Below, piece by piece: positions 8,419 to 16,056 of a stretch of 31,356 nt of DNA. The stretch's first letter is position 1. Each line of letters opens with the position of its first letter. The stretch is taken from assembly GCA_007125475.1 (NCBI GenBank), contig SLDB01000331.1, forward strand, positions 1 to 31,356, given 5' to 3'. A program made the position numbers and the translations under genes. The stretch is from Nitriliruptoraceae bacterium (lineage in GTDB: Bacteria; Actinomycetota; Nitriliruptoria; Nitriliruptorales; Nitriliruptoraceae). The notes under the pieces are model-generated. The model was given only the letters and a program-made list of their open reading frames with translations. It was not told the DNA's origin and did not search any database.

Positions 8419-8877
8419 TCACCGTGGCGGCTCGACGGTCCACCCCCTCCGGGCGGCGTCGCCGAGGTCGTTGACCAGCGTCGGCGTGGCGTGTTCGACG
8501 TACCGGAGCACCACCGCCTCGGCCTCGCGCGGCCACCCCTGCTCACGTACCGCCGCCGCCATCAGCTCGGCCCACCGCGCCGCGACCGAAGGGGTGATGC
8601 GGAAACCGGCGTGACGCATCCTCAGACGCGGGTGCCCGCGTTCGAGGGTGTAAGGCTGCCCGCCGCCGAAGTACTGGGCGAGGAACAGGGCCAGGTGCCG
8701 CTTACCGGGCTCGAGGTCATCCGGGTACTCGGGCCGCAGCAGCTCGTCCACCTCGACCCGGCGGTAGAAGGCCGCGACCAACGCCTCGAACGCGGGCATC
8801 CCCCCGACGAGGTCGAAGACCTCGTCGGGTCGTCGGGGCTCGGGCGGGAGGTCACCGTCGCGGTCGGGGTCACTCAC
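8419..8877 (-). CDS. Truncated haemoglobin, group II (GlbO-like)
   Basis: This 152-residue protein matches the group II truncated globins, small haem proteins that bind O2 and often act in peroxide or nitric oxide chemistry. Visible hallmarks are FY at 37-38 (B10 tyrosine), LLRPEYP, the LFLAQYFGG segment, RGHPRLRMRHAGF with the proximal histidine H89, and W102 at the family's G8 position. The GTG start overlaps the stop of the upstream acetyltransferase gene (GTGA at 8874-8877); the first 20 residues are a charged Pro/Asp-rich extension. It is the last gene of a minus-strand run (hydratase, dGTPase, acetyltransferase, globin), and no functional link to these neighbours is evident. Confidence 0.88.
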   Translation of the reverse strand: MSDPDRDGDLPPEPRRPDEVFDLVGGMPAFEALVAAFYRRVEVDELLRPEYPDDLEPGKRHLALFLAQYFGGGQPYTLERGHPRLRMRHAGFRITPSVAARWAELMAAAVREQGWPREAEAVVLRYVEHATPTLVNDLGDAARRGWTVEPPR

Positions 8878-9377
8878 ACCGGGCGCTCGTAGTAGGCGAC
8901 GTCGAGGTACCGGCCGAACTTGTAGCCGGCCTCGCTCAGTGTGCCACGGTGCACGAACCCCCACCGCTCGTGGAACGCCACCGAGAGCTCGTTGGGCAGC
9001 GCGATGATGGCGTAGACGCGGTGGACCTCCTCGGCGGCCTCGAGCCTCCCCAGCAGGTCCTCCATCAGCGCTCCACCGACACCGCCGCCGGTCGTGTCCG
9101 GGGCGAGGTAGATCGACAGTTCGACCGAACGACGGTACGCCGGCTTGGGGCGGAACGCCTGCGTCTCGACGTAGCCGACGACGGCGCGATCGCGCTCGGC
9201 GACGAGGAAGTGGTGACCGGGGTGACGCCGGTGGGCCGAGAACCGTTCGTGCCACTCCCGCGGGGTGCGCACCTCGGTGTTGAACGTCGTCGTGGTGCGC
9301 AGGGTGTAATGGGTGTAGATCGCCGCGACCGCGGGGAGGTCGTCGGCGACGGCGTCGCGGATCGTCGGGGTGCTCAC
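8874..9377 (-). CDS. GNAT acetyltransferase, phosphinothricin acetyltransferase-like
   Basis: The 167-residue protein is a GNAT-fold N-acetyltransferase. It follows the phosphinothricin/methionine sulfoximine acetyltransferase pattern: IRDAVADDLPAVAAIYTHY at the start, TTFNTE, VELSIYLAP, the acetyl-CoA loop TGGGVGGA, IIALPNELSVAFHERWGF and KFGRYLDVAYYERP. Substrates of the family include methionine derivatives and other small amines; the natural substrate here is unknown. The GTG start has no Shine-Dalgarno sequence, but a TACGGT box lies 8 bases upstream, so the transcript may be leaderless. It overlaps the globin gene by four bases. Resistance to the herbicide compound should not be assumed from family membership. 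Confidence 0.82.
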   Translation of the reverse strand: MSTPTIRDAVADDLPAVAAIYTHYTLRTTTTFNTEVRTPREWHERFSAHRRHPGHHFLVAERDRAVVGYVETQAFRPKPAYRRSVELSIYLAPDTTGGGVGGALMEDLLGRLEAAEEVHRVYAIIALPNELSVAFHERWGFVHRGTLSEAGYKFGRYLDVAYYERPV

Positions 9378-9385
9378 AGCACCGG

Positions 9386-9391
9386 ACCGTA
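9386..9391 (-). promoter_or_regulatory. Candidate -10 box for a leaderless acetyltransferase transcript
   Basis: TACGGT (fits the actinobacterial TANNNT -10) lies 8 bases before the GTG start of the acetyltransferase, which has no ribosome site. This spacing would put the transcript start on the start codon. No convincing -35 hexamer is seen, and the region is 44 bases after the dgt stop. Confidence 0.35.
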
Positions 9392-9421
9392 CCGGCCGGC
9401 CGTTCGGCGACGACGACGGCC

Positions 9422-10444
9422 TCAGTACAGCCCCGCCGGGCGGAACCGCTCGTCGTGGGCACGGATCGCGTACTGGTCGGTCATCCCGGCGACGTGGTCC
9501 ACGGCGGCCTGCAGGTCGTCGGCGTCGGCCGCCCGCGAGGCCACGGGGACCTCCCCGGGGTTGGCGGCGAACCACTCCACGAGGTCCTGGATCACCCGCA
9601 CGGCCCGCTGCGACTGTCGGCGGGCCTCCTCCCGCAGGTAGACCCGGTCGAACATCCACGTCCGCAGCTGATGCATCACCTCGCGACGTTCGGGGTGCAT
9701 CGTGACCTCGCCGGCCTGACGTGAGGCGGCGATCACCTCACCGACCATCGCGTCGATCCAGGCGGGGCCGGGCGGCCCGAACACCGCGGTGAACCGCGCG
9801 GGGACGTCGTCGACGGTGAGGACACCGGCGCGGACCGCGTCCTGCACGTCGTGGGCCAGGTAGGCGATGCGGTCGGCGTAACGGCACACCCACCCCTCGG
9901 GGGTGAACGGGGGTGGGTCGTTCCGCCAGCTCGACTGCCGGATCCCGTCGAGGACCTCGACGGTGAGGTTCAGCGGCTCGAGCTCCTCGACGACCCGCAC
10001 ACCGTGGATGGCGTGCTGCCACTCACCGTCGACGTACGGGGTCAACGCCTCCTCGCCGGTGTGCCCGAACGGGGCGTGCCCGATGTCGTGACCGAGGCAG
10101 ATGGCCTCGGTGAGGGGCTCGTTCAGCCCGAGGGCGACGGCGATGGACCGCCCGACCTGTGCGACGTTGAGGGTGTGGGTGAGCCGGGTGACGTAGTGGT
10201 CGCCGTCCGGGTTCAGGAACACCTGGGTCTTGTGCTTCAGCCGGCGGAACGCCTTGCTGTGCAGGATCCGGTCCCGGTCACGCTCGAACGCGGTGCGGTA
10301 GGGGTCCGCGGGCTCGGCACGCGCCCGTCCGCGGCTCTCGACGGCCCGCGTCGCCGCCGGCGCGAGCCGCGAGGCCTCCTCGATCTCGCGGTCGCCGCGA
10401 CGTCGGTCGAAGAGGGCCGGGCGGTCGTCGGCGTCGCGGGTCAC
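9422..10444 (-). CDS. dgt: Deoxyguanosinetriphosphate triphosphohydrolase-like protein (HD domain)
   Basis: Dgt-type enzymes hydrolyse dGTP (sometimes other dNTPs) to the nucleoside and triphosphate, helping to balance DNA precursors. The 340-residue protein has the HD-domain metal ligands H90 (RLTHTLNVAQ), H119-D120 (LGHDIGHAPFGHTGE) and D191 (YADRIAYLAHD), plus the family opening AFERDRDRILHSKAFRRLKHKTQVF. The length is that of the shorter actinobacterial Dgt group rather than the 505-residue E. coli enzyme. The GTG start has a GAGGT ribosome site 5 bases upstream, which itself overlaps the end of the MaoC gene 7 bases away. In many actinobacteria dgt lies near dnaG; no such link is seen here. 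Confidence 0.9.
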   Translation of the reverse strand: MTRDADDRPALFDRRRGDREIEEASRLAPAATRAVESRGRARAEPADPYRTAFERDRDRILHSKAFRRLKHKTQVFLNPDGDHYVTRLTHTLNVAQVGRSIAVALGLNEPLTEAICLGHDIGHAPFGHTGEEALTPYVDGEWQHAIHGVRVVEELEPLNLTVEVLDGIRQSSWRNDPPPFTPEGWVCRYADRIAYLAHDVQDAVRAGVLTVDDVPARFTAVFGPPGPAWIDAMVGEVIAASRQAGEVTMHPERREVMHQLRTWMFDRVYLREEARRQSQRAVRVIQDLVEWFAANPGEVPVASRAADADDLQAAVDHVAGMTDQYAIRAHDERFRPAGLY

Positions 10445-10451
10445 GGCGACC

Positions 10452-10961
10452 TCACTCGCCGATCCGCGGTTCGGGGCGGCCGGGGTGGCCGTCGAAGCCG
10501 TGGCCGCGACGCGGGACGAGCACGCTGCGGGTGAACTCGCACACCACGGTTCCCTCCTGCGTGTACCCGATGGTGCGGACCTTGACGATGCCACGATCGG
10601 GCTTCGAGCGGGACTCGCGGACCTCGAGGACCTCGGTTTCGGAGTAGATCGTGTCGCCGTGGAAGGTGGGGTTGGCGTGCCTGAGCGACTCGACCTCGAG
10701 GTTGGCGATCGCACGGCCGGAGACGTCGGGGACCGACTGGCCGAGCACCAGCGAGTACACGTAGTTGCCGACGACCATCGCCCGTCCCGAGGCGCTGGCG
10801 GCCGCGGCGTAGGCGTCGTCGCTGTGCAACGGGTGCTGGTTCATCGTGATCGAGCAGAACAGGATGTCCTCGGCCTGGGTCACGGTCCTGCCGGGCCAGT
10901 GCTTGTAGACGTCCCCGACCGTGAAGTCGTCGAGGTACCGGCCGAACTCGCGTGCGGTCAT
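10452..10961 (-). CDS. MaoC-family hotdog hydratase (mesaconyl-/enoyl-CoA hydratase-like)
   Basis: The 169-residue protein has the MaoC hotdog fold pattern. It resembles the M. tuberculosis Rv2499c type, which sits next to the CitE-like Rv2498c: PGRTVTQAEDILF..ITMNQHPLHSDDAYA, then LEVESLRHANPTFHGDTIYSETEVLEVRESRSKPDRGIV. The usual (R)-hydratase pair is Asp...His (GDxNPLH); here the sequence is MNQHPLH, so His (H46) is kept but the Asp position is Asn (N41). Homologues recalled from this subgroup share that change. The ATG start has AGGAGG six bases upstream. It is divergent from the malyl-CoA lyase gene, so a role in hydrating an unsaturated C4-C5 acyl-CoA for that lyase is likely but unproven. 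Confidence 0.75.
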   Translation of the reverse strand: MTAREFGRYLDDFTVGDVYKHWPGRTVTQAEDILFCSITMNQHPLHSDDAYAAAASASGRAMVVGNYVYSLVLGQSVPDVSGRAIANLEVESLRHANPTFHGDTIYSETEVLEVRESRSKPDRGIVKVRTIGYTQEGTVVCEFTRSVLVPRRGHGFDGHPGRPEPRIGE

Positions 10962-11251
10962 CGTTCCTCCTCGCGTTCGCCTGATGGTCGGTGGCCGGCG
11001 TCCGCCCTGTCGCCGTCGTTCCCCCCCGGCGGGGGCGAGGCCGCACCGGATGGGCGGTGAGCATCGTCGGCGTCGCCCCCCGGGCGCAACCCGGACAGCC
11101 CCCCGGGCGCAACCCGGACAGCCCCCGGGCGCACCCCGGACCGCCCTCCGGCGGGCCGGGGTCGCGACGCACCCGGATTTCTGCGCCTCGGTGCCGCGGC
11201 ATAGCGTGCCGGTCGCCGCCAGCCATCCACTCCCCTCGCAAGGACGCCGCG
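10962..11251. promoter_or_regulatory. Divergent region between hydratase and malyl-CoA lyase genes
   Basis: These 290 bases hold no supported gene. They contain a tandem hairpin repeat (11081-11148) and a possible rightward -10 box TAGCGT at 11202-11207, 45 bases before the lyase ATG, without a clear -35. No -10 is obvious for the leftward hydratase gene, but its ribosome site is strong. Shared regulation of both genes is plausible. Confidence 0.4.
11081..11148. repeat. Three tandem 22-23 bp units, each a small hairpin
   Basis: The core CGGGCGCAACCCGGACAGCC begins at 11081 and 11104, and a slightly changed copy (CGGGCGCACCCCGGACCGCC) begins at 11126. Preceded by a C, each unit contains CCGGG-CGCAA-CCCGG, a five-pair hairpin with a five-base loop (CGCAC in unit 3). 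Period is 23 then 22 bases, about two DNA turns, so all copies face the same side of the helix. It could be an array of regulator sites or a decaying repeat. Confidence 0.8.
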
Positions 11252-12301
11252 ATGCGCAGCCCGAAGGACTTCTTCGCCCCGTTGGCGATCGGGGCGCCGG
11301 CACCGTTGCACGAGGTGCCGTTCCGGCCCTCCCGGATGATCCACTTCCTGGACCCGTCGAACCCCAAGATGGTGGCGAAGGTCCCCGAGATCGCCCCCCG
11401 GGTCGACGTCCTGTTGGGCAACCTCGAGGACGCGGTGGCGGCCGACCGCAAGGACGCCGCCCGGGCTGGGCTCGTCGAGGTCGGCCGTGGTACCGACCTC
11501 GGCGACACGCAGCTTTGGACACGGGTGAACGCCCTGGACTCCCCGTGGGTCCTCGACGACCTCACGACGCTGGTCACCGAGATCGGCGAGGTCCTGGATG
11601 TCGTGATGGTCCCCAAGGTCGAGGGCGCCGAGGACATCCACTACGTCGATCGGCTCCTGGCACAACTCGAGGCCCGTGCCCAGCTGACACGGCCGATCCT
11701 GGTCCACGCGATCCTGGAGACGGCCCGCGGGGTGAGCAACGTCGAGGAGATCTGCTTCGCCAGCCCGAGGATGCAGGGGCTGTCGCTGGGACCGGCGGAC
11801 CTCGCCGCCGACCGGCGGATGAAGACGACCCGGATCGGAGGCGGACACCCCGGCTACCTGGTACGTGCCGATCCGGACGCCGACGCACCCGACGCTCCAC
11901 GGGCGACCGCGCAGCAGGACCTGTGGCACTACACGGTGGCGCGGATGGTCGATGCCTGCGTCGCCGCCGGGATCCTCCCCTACTACGGGCCGTTCGGGGA
12001 CATCGCCGACACCCAGGCCTGCGAGGACCAGTTCCGCAACGCCTACCTGCTGGGGTGTGTCGGTGCCTGGAGCCTGCACCCGGCACAGATCGAGATCGCC
12101 CGGAAGGTGTTCTCCCCCGCCCCCGAGGACGTGGCCTGGGCTCGGCGGGTCGTCGACGCGATGGGCGACGGCTCCGGTGCGGTGATGCTCGACGGCAAGA
12201 TGCAGGACGACGCCTCCGTCAAGCAGTGCCGCGTGGTCCTCGACCTCGCCCACCAACTCGCCGCCCGCGATCCACAGTTGGCGGCGGCGTACGAGCTGTG
12301 A
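11252..12301 (+). CDS. mcl: L-malyl-CoA / beta-methylmalyl-CoA lyase (HpcH/HpaI family)
   Basis: Enzymes of this type cleave malyl-CoA to acetyl-CoA and glyoxylate, and beta-methylmalyl-CoA to propionyl-CoA and glyoxylate (reversibly), with Mg2+. The 349-residue protein fits the Mcl1 group of Rhodobacter and Chloroflexus: it has GNLEDAVAADRKDAAR, substrate arginine R91, E156 in ILETARGV and D183 in the diagnostic stretch MQGLSLGPADLAADRRMKTTR, followed by GGGHPGY. The ATG start has AAGGA eight bases upstream; in-frame codons further left overlap the repeat array and add nothing. The gene is followed 16 bases later by a second family member. The role (ethylmalonyl-CoA-type pathway, 3-hydroxypropionate-type chemistry or propionate use) cannot be chosen from this window. 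Confidence 0.85.
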   Translation: MRSPKDFFAPLAIGAPAPLHEVPFRPSRMIHFLDPSNPKMVAKVPEIAPRVDVLLGNLEDAVAADRKDAARAGLVEVGRGTDLGDTQLWTRVNALDSPWVLDDLTTLVTEIGEVLDVVMVPKVEGAEDIHYVDRLLAQLEARAQLTRPILVHAILETARGVSNVEEICFASPRMQGLSLGPADLAADRRMKTTRIGGGHPGYLVRADPDADAPDAPRATAQQDLWHYTVARMVDACVAAGILPYYGPFGDIADTQACEDQFRNAYLLGCVGAWSLHPAQIEIARKVFSPAPEDVAWARRVVDAMGDGSGAVMLDGKMQDDASVKQCRVVLDLAHQLAARDPQLAAAYEL

Positions 12302-12317
12302 CGTGACAGGAGCACCG

Positions 12318-13199
12318 ATGAGCCCCGCCACCGATCCCCCGCGACCACGCCGCAGCGTGCTCTACATGCCGGGGGCGAACGAGCGCGCCCTGCAGAAGGC
12401 TGCCGAGCTCGACGCGGACGCGGTGATCCTCGACCTCGAGGACGCCGTCGCCCCCGACGCCAAGGACCGGGCGCGCCAACTGGTGCACACCGCGGTCACC
12501 GACGGGCGCTTCGGCACCCGCGAGGTGGTGATCCGGGTCAACGGCACCGACACCGCGTGGTTCGACGACGACCTGGCGGCGGTCGCCGCCGCCGCCCCCG
12601 ACGCGGTGCTGGTGCCCAAGGTCTCGACCGCCGCCCAGGTGCACGAGATCGAGACCGCCGTCGACGGCGCCGGCATCGCCGCGCGGACCGCGCTGTGGGC
12701 GATGCTCGAGACACCCGCGGCGGTGTTGCACGCCGAGTCGATCACCACCGCCTCGGACCGGCTGACGGTGTTCGTGATGGGCACCAACGACCTCGTCAAG
12801 GAGTTGCACGCGGTGCACGAGCCCGGACGCGGGCCGCTCCTCGGCGCCCTGGGGTGGTGCCTCACCGCGGTGCGCGCCGCCGGCAAGGTGGTGATCGACG
12901 GCGTGTACAACGACGTCCGTGACACGGCGGGGTTCACCGCCGAGTGCGACCAGGCGCACCGCCTCGGATTCGACGGCAAGACGGTGATCCACCCCTCGCA
13001 GGTCGGTCCGTGCAACGCGGCGTTCTCCCCCACCGAGGCCCAGATCGCCGAGGCACACGAGATCATCACCGCGTTCGAGGAGGCAGAGGCCGCCGGGCGC
13101 GGCGTCGTCACCGTCGGCGGACGGATGATCGAGAACCTCCACGTCGCCGAGGCCCGGCGGACGCTGGCGATCGCGGACTCCATCGACGACCGCGACTGA
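12318..13199 (+). CDS. CitE-like CoA-ester lyase or (3S)-malyl-CoA thioesterase
   Basis: The 293-residue protein is a second HpcH/HpaI-family (CitE-like) member, clearly different from its upstream neighbour. It has RSVLYMPGAN, LDLEDAV with metal and CoA-site residues, R73 in VIRVNG, E131 in AMLETPAAV and D158 in the signature MGTNDLVKEL, then KTVIHPSQV. This pattern occurs in (3S)-malyl-CoA thioesterases (Mcl2), citramalyl-CoA lyases and the mycobacterial CitE proteins, which cannot be told apart by eye. The ATG was chosen because AGGAG lies six bases upstream; a GTG at 12303 has none. In Rhodobacter, Mcl1 and Mcl2 together convert acetyl-CoA plus glyoxylate to malate, and a similar split is possible here. 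Confidence 0.78.
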   Translation: MSPATDPPRPRRSVLYMPGANERALQKAAELDADAVILDLEDAVAPDAKDRARQLVHTAVTDGRFGTREVVIRVNGTDTAWFDDDLAAVAAAAPDAVLVPKVSTAAQVHEIETAVDGAGIAARTALWAMLETPAAVLHAESITTASDRLTVFVMGTNDLVKELHAVHEPGRGPLLGALGWCLTAVRAAGKVVIDGVYNDVRDTAGFTAECDQAHRLGFDGKTVIHPSQVGPCNAAFSPTEAQIAEAHEIITAFEEAEAAGRGVVTVGGRMIENLHVAEARRTLAIADSIDDRD

Positions 13200-13226
13200 G
13201 CAGCCCTGCGCCGAGGCGTGGCGACG

Positions 13227-14060
13227 TCACCGTCGCCGACGGCCACGCCGGCGTCGCGATACCCCGCGGCGGGCACGGTCCCGGGCCACGGCCACCGTGT
13301 CGCGCCAACGCCTCTCGAGCGCGGCCAGGTGCTCGGCGACCTCGGCCGGGGAGGGCGCCGAGCCACCCAGGCGCTGCGGCACCCACCACGCCCCCGGCGG
13401 GGCACCGTCCGGGTAGCGACGTTGCACCCGCTCCAGGAGCCCGAGCAGCCGCTCACGGAGCTCGGCCATCGCGGTGCCCGCGTCGGCCGCCAGCGACGGA
13501 ACCAGCGGGCGGCCGTAGGCGACCGACACCGGCAGGCGCCACGTCCACCGGGGGCGTCGCCCCACGGTGTGGAACCGGTGGGTCCCCCAGGTCACCGCCG
13601 GGACGACCGGGACGTCGGCGGCCGCCGCCATCCGCACCACCCCGCTCTTGAGGGGGAGGAGCTCGAACGACGGCGAGATCGTCTGCTCGGGCAGGACGAG
13701 GACGAGTTCGCCGCGGCGCAGCGCGGCGACGGCCGAGGTGTAGGCGCGGGTACCGGCGCTGCGGTGGACCGGGATGTGGCCGGTGTGCCGCAGGACGCGA
13801 CCGAACACCGGGGTGTCGAACAGCGAGGCCTTCGCGAGGATCCGCACCGGGCGGCCCCAGGCGCGGTACGGGCCCCGGCCGGCGGCGAAGAAGTCCCAGT
13901 ACGACGTGTGGTTCGCGGCGATCACCGCCCCTCCACGCTGCGGGACGTGCTCGATCCCTTCGACGTCGAACTCCCACCGTTGCAGGCGCATCACCGTGAA
14001 CGCGGTCCCGGCCGCGAGTCGGTAGCCGAGGCTGATGCGCGGGACGGCGACCTCGCTCAA
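13227..14060 (-). CDS. PlsC-like acyltransferase with EQT motif III (paralogue 1)
   Basis: The 277-residue protein has the acyltransferase H-x4-D motif (H51 to D56 in NHTSYWD) and the motif III region LPEQTISPSF (E125-Q126-T127), where the common EGT(R) is replaced by EQT. A conserved block WGTHR follows. It ends in a very Arg-rich tail. The start is uncertain: the TTG at 14060 overlaps the TGA of the upstream paralogue (TTGA) and has no good ribosome site, so coupling is assumed. It is about as long as, and alignable through most of its length with, the gene at 14057-14827, so the two look like a tandem duplication. Likely a lysophospholipid or related O-acyltransferase; acceptor unknown. 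Confidence 0.75.
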   Translation of the reverse strand: MSEVAVPRISLGYRLAAGTAFTVMRLQRWEFDVEGIEHVPQRGGAVIAANHTSYWDFFAAGRGPYRAWGRPVRILAKASLFDTPVFGRVLRHTGHIPVHRSAGTRAYTSAVAALRRGELVLVLPEQTISPSFELLPLKSGVVRMAAAADVPVVPAVTWGTHRFHTVGRRPRWTWRLPVSVAYGRPLVPSLAADAGTAMAELRERLLGLLERVQRRYPDGAPPGAWWVPQRLGGSAPSPAEVAEHLAALERRWRDTVAVARDRARRGVSRRRRGRRRR

Positions 14061-14827
14061 CGCCGCTGCCCCGGACCGCCGCCGGTGCCGTCGTCGGTAC
14101 CGCCGTCTCCGTCGGGAGGTGGGGCCCCACCGCCGAGACGGGCCGGCACCCACCAGGCGCCGCTCGGCGCACCGTCGGGGTACCCCTCCTGCACCTCGTG
14201 CAGGGCGGCGCGCATCGTCGCCTGCAAGGTCTGCGTCGCCGTCACGACGTCCTCGTCCGCACCGACGTACTGCGGTGGGAGGCAACGTACCGACACTGGG
14301 AGCCGGGGGACGAGGCGGGGCCGGCGTCCTTTGGTGAGCGCCCGGTGCGTCCCCCACCCGACCACCGGGACGATCGGCACACCGGCGCGCTGGGCCATCC
14401 GGGCCGCGCCGGTGCGCATGGGCAGCAACTCGAACGAGGGGGAGATCGTCTGTTCGGGGGCGACGACGACGAGCTCGCCGCTGCGCAACGCCGCCACCGC
14501 GGCGTCCAGCGCCCCGGCCCGTGACCGCGTCGAGGTGCGGTCGACGGGGACCGCCCCGACCCATCGGACCGCCCAACCGGTCCAGCGGCTCTCCCAGATC
14601 TCGCGCTTGGCGAGGAAGCGCACCGGGCGTCGACGGATCCGGACCATCGGCCAGGCGACCATGAGGAAGTCCAGGTAGCTGTGGTGGTTGAACGCCAGAA
14701 CGGCACCGCCGTCACGGGGGAGGTGCTCCACCCCTTCGATGTCGAGCCGCCAGCGCTGCAGGCGGACGAACGCGATCACCATCGCGGCGAGGAAGCGCCA
14801 CCGCATCGGCAGGCGTCGGTGACCCAT
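14057..14827 (-). CDS. PlsC-like acyltransferase with EQT motif III (paralogue 2)
   Basis: The 256-residue protein is the upstream member of the tandem pair. It has H-x4-D (H48 to D53 in NHHSYLD) and APEQTISPSFELLPMRTG (E125), with the same Gly-to-Gln change in motif III as its neighbour. It shares the blocks RLQRW.(L/F)D(I/V)EG(V/I)EH(L/V)P, GWGTHR, YPDGAP.GAWWVP and RLGG with it. The C-terminus is a Gly/Asp-rich tail. The ATG start has GGGAGGTG about seven bases upstream. It lies 43 bases downstream of the aminotransferase gene on the same strand. A short hydrophobic stretch near residues 13-23 may attach it to the membrane surface. Confidence 0.8.
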   Translation of the reverse strand: MGHRRLPMRWRFLAAMVIAFVRLQRWRLDIEGVEHLPRDGGAVLAFNHHSYLDFLMVAWPMVRIRRRPVRFLAKREIWESRWTGWAVRWVGAVPVDRTSTRSRAGALDAAVAALRSGELVVVAPEQTISPSFELLPMRTGAARMAQRAGVPIVPVVGWGTHRALTKGRRPRLVPRLPVSVRCLPPQYVGADEDVVTATQTLQATMRAALHEVQEGYPDGAPSGAWWVPARLGGGAPPPDGDGGTDDGTGGGPGQRR

Positions 14828-14870
14828 GGTGGCGCACCTCCCCGGCGTCGCCGACGGCGCCGTGCCTCCG

Positions 14871-15992
14871 TCAGTCGTCGAGGAGCTCGTCGATCGCGGC
14901 CAGGAGCCGGTCGACGTTGTCGTGGGTCGCCCCGTGACCCATCAGGCCGACCCGCCAGGCACGCCCGGCGAACTCCCCGAGACCTCCGCCGACCTCGATG
15001 CCGTGCTCGTCGAGGAGGCGCGACCGCAGCTTGCCTTCGTCGACCCCTTCGGGCCACGCGAACGACGTCAACTGCGGCAGGCGGTGACCCTCCTGGGCCA
15101 GCAGCCGGGTGTCACGGTCCAGGATGTGCTCCTGGAACAACCGGCCGACCTCGGCGTGACGTGCCCAGCGGGCCTCGAGGCCCTCCTGGAGGACGTGGCG
15201 GAGGCCTTCGTGCAGGCCGAGGACCGACGAGATCGGTGCGGTGTGGTGGTAGACCCGTTCCGCGCCCCAGTAGCGGCGGACCGCCGAGACGTCCAGGTAC
15301 CAGGAGCGCACGGTGCTGCGGCGGCGGTCGATCACCGCCTCGGCCTTCTCGCTGAACGTGATGGGGGCGAGGCCCGGCGGGGTCGAGAGGCACTTCTGCG
15401 TCCCCGAGTAGACGACGTCGAGGCCCCAGGCGTCGACCTCCAGTGGCACCCCGCCGAGGCCGGTGACCGAGTCGACGACGAACAGTGTGTCGGTGTCCGA
15501 CAGCAGCCGGCCGATCTCCTCGAGCGGCTGGTGGGCGCCGGTAGAGGTCTCGGCGTGCACCACCGCCACCGCCTTCGCCCCCGGGTGCGCCTTCACTGCC
15601 GCGGCGACGCGCTCGGCGGGGATCACCCGGCCCCAGGGTTCCTCGAGGGCGACCACATCGGCCCCGGCGCGCCGGGCGGTGTCGGCGATCCGGGCCCCGA
15701 ACACCCCGTTCACCCCGACGATCACGGTGTCGCCGGGCTCGACGACGTTGACGACGGCGGTCTCCATCCCGGCGCTGCCGGTCCCCGACACCGCGTAGGT
15801 GAGCTGGTTCGCGGTCCGGAACACCTCCCGCAGCATGTGCGCGACCTCGTCGGCCTTCTCCAGGAACCACGGGTCGAGGTGTCCGACCATCGATCGGGAC
15901 TGGGCGGCGAGGACGTCATCGGGGACCGGGGACGGACCGGGTCCGAGCAACAGGCGGTCCGGCGGGTGCGCAGCGGCGGGGACGACGTCCAC
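14871..15992 (-). CDS. Class V aminotransferase, alanine/serine-glyoxylate type
   Basis: The 373-residue PLP enzyme belongs to the alanine-glyoxylate / serine-glyoxylate aminotransferase group, which makes glycine from glyoxylate. It has LGPGPSPVP at the start, the cofactor loop SGTGSAGME (69-77), D174 in VVDSVTGLGG and the PLP lysine K200 in YSGTQKCLSTPPGLAPI, then a C-terminal HGIEVGGGLGEFAGRAWRVGLMG. The GTG start has GAGGAG seven bases upstream. A TACCGT box (16024-16019) 26 bases upstream could be its -10. It lies where ilvC is usually found after ilvN in actinobacteria. With malyl-CoA lyase 1.7 kb away, glyoxylate is a natural substrate. Donor (alanine, serine or other) is not determined. 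Confidence 0.88.
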   Translation of the reverse strand: MDVVPAAAHPPDRLLLGPGPSPVPDDVLAAQSRSMVGHLDPWFLEKADEVAHMLREVFRTANQLTYAVSGTGSAGMETAVVNVVEPGDTVIVGVNGVFGARIADTARRAGADVVALEEPWGRVIPAERVAAAVKAHPGAKAVAVVHAETSTGAHQPLEEIGRLLSDTDTLFVVDSVTGLGGVPLEVDAWGLDVVYSGTQKCLSTPPGLAPITFSEKAEAVIDRRRSTVRSWYLDVSAVRRYWGAERVYHHTAPISSVLGLHEGLRHVLQEGLEARWARHAEVGRLFQEHILDRDTRLLAQEGHRLPQLTSFAWPEGVDEGKLRSRLLDEHGIEVGGGLGEFAGRAWRVGLMGHGATHDNVDRLLAAIDELLDD

Positions 15993-16056
15993 GGGGGCTC
16001 CTCGGTCGGGTCCGCGACACGGTAGTCGTCGGTCGGGTGGTGACCACCGCGGCCGT

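Noticed and set aside
11081..11148. CRISPR-like array
   Set aside because: Units of 22-23 bp are contiguous, without spacers, and no cas gene is near. It is a tandem repeat.
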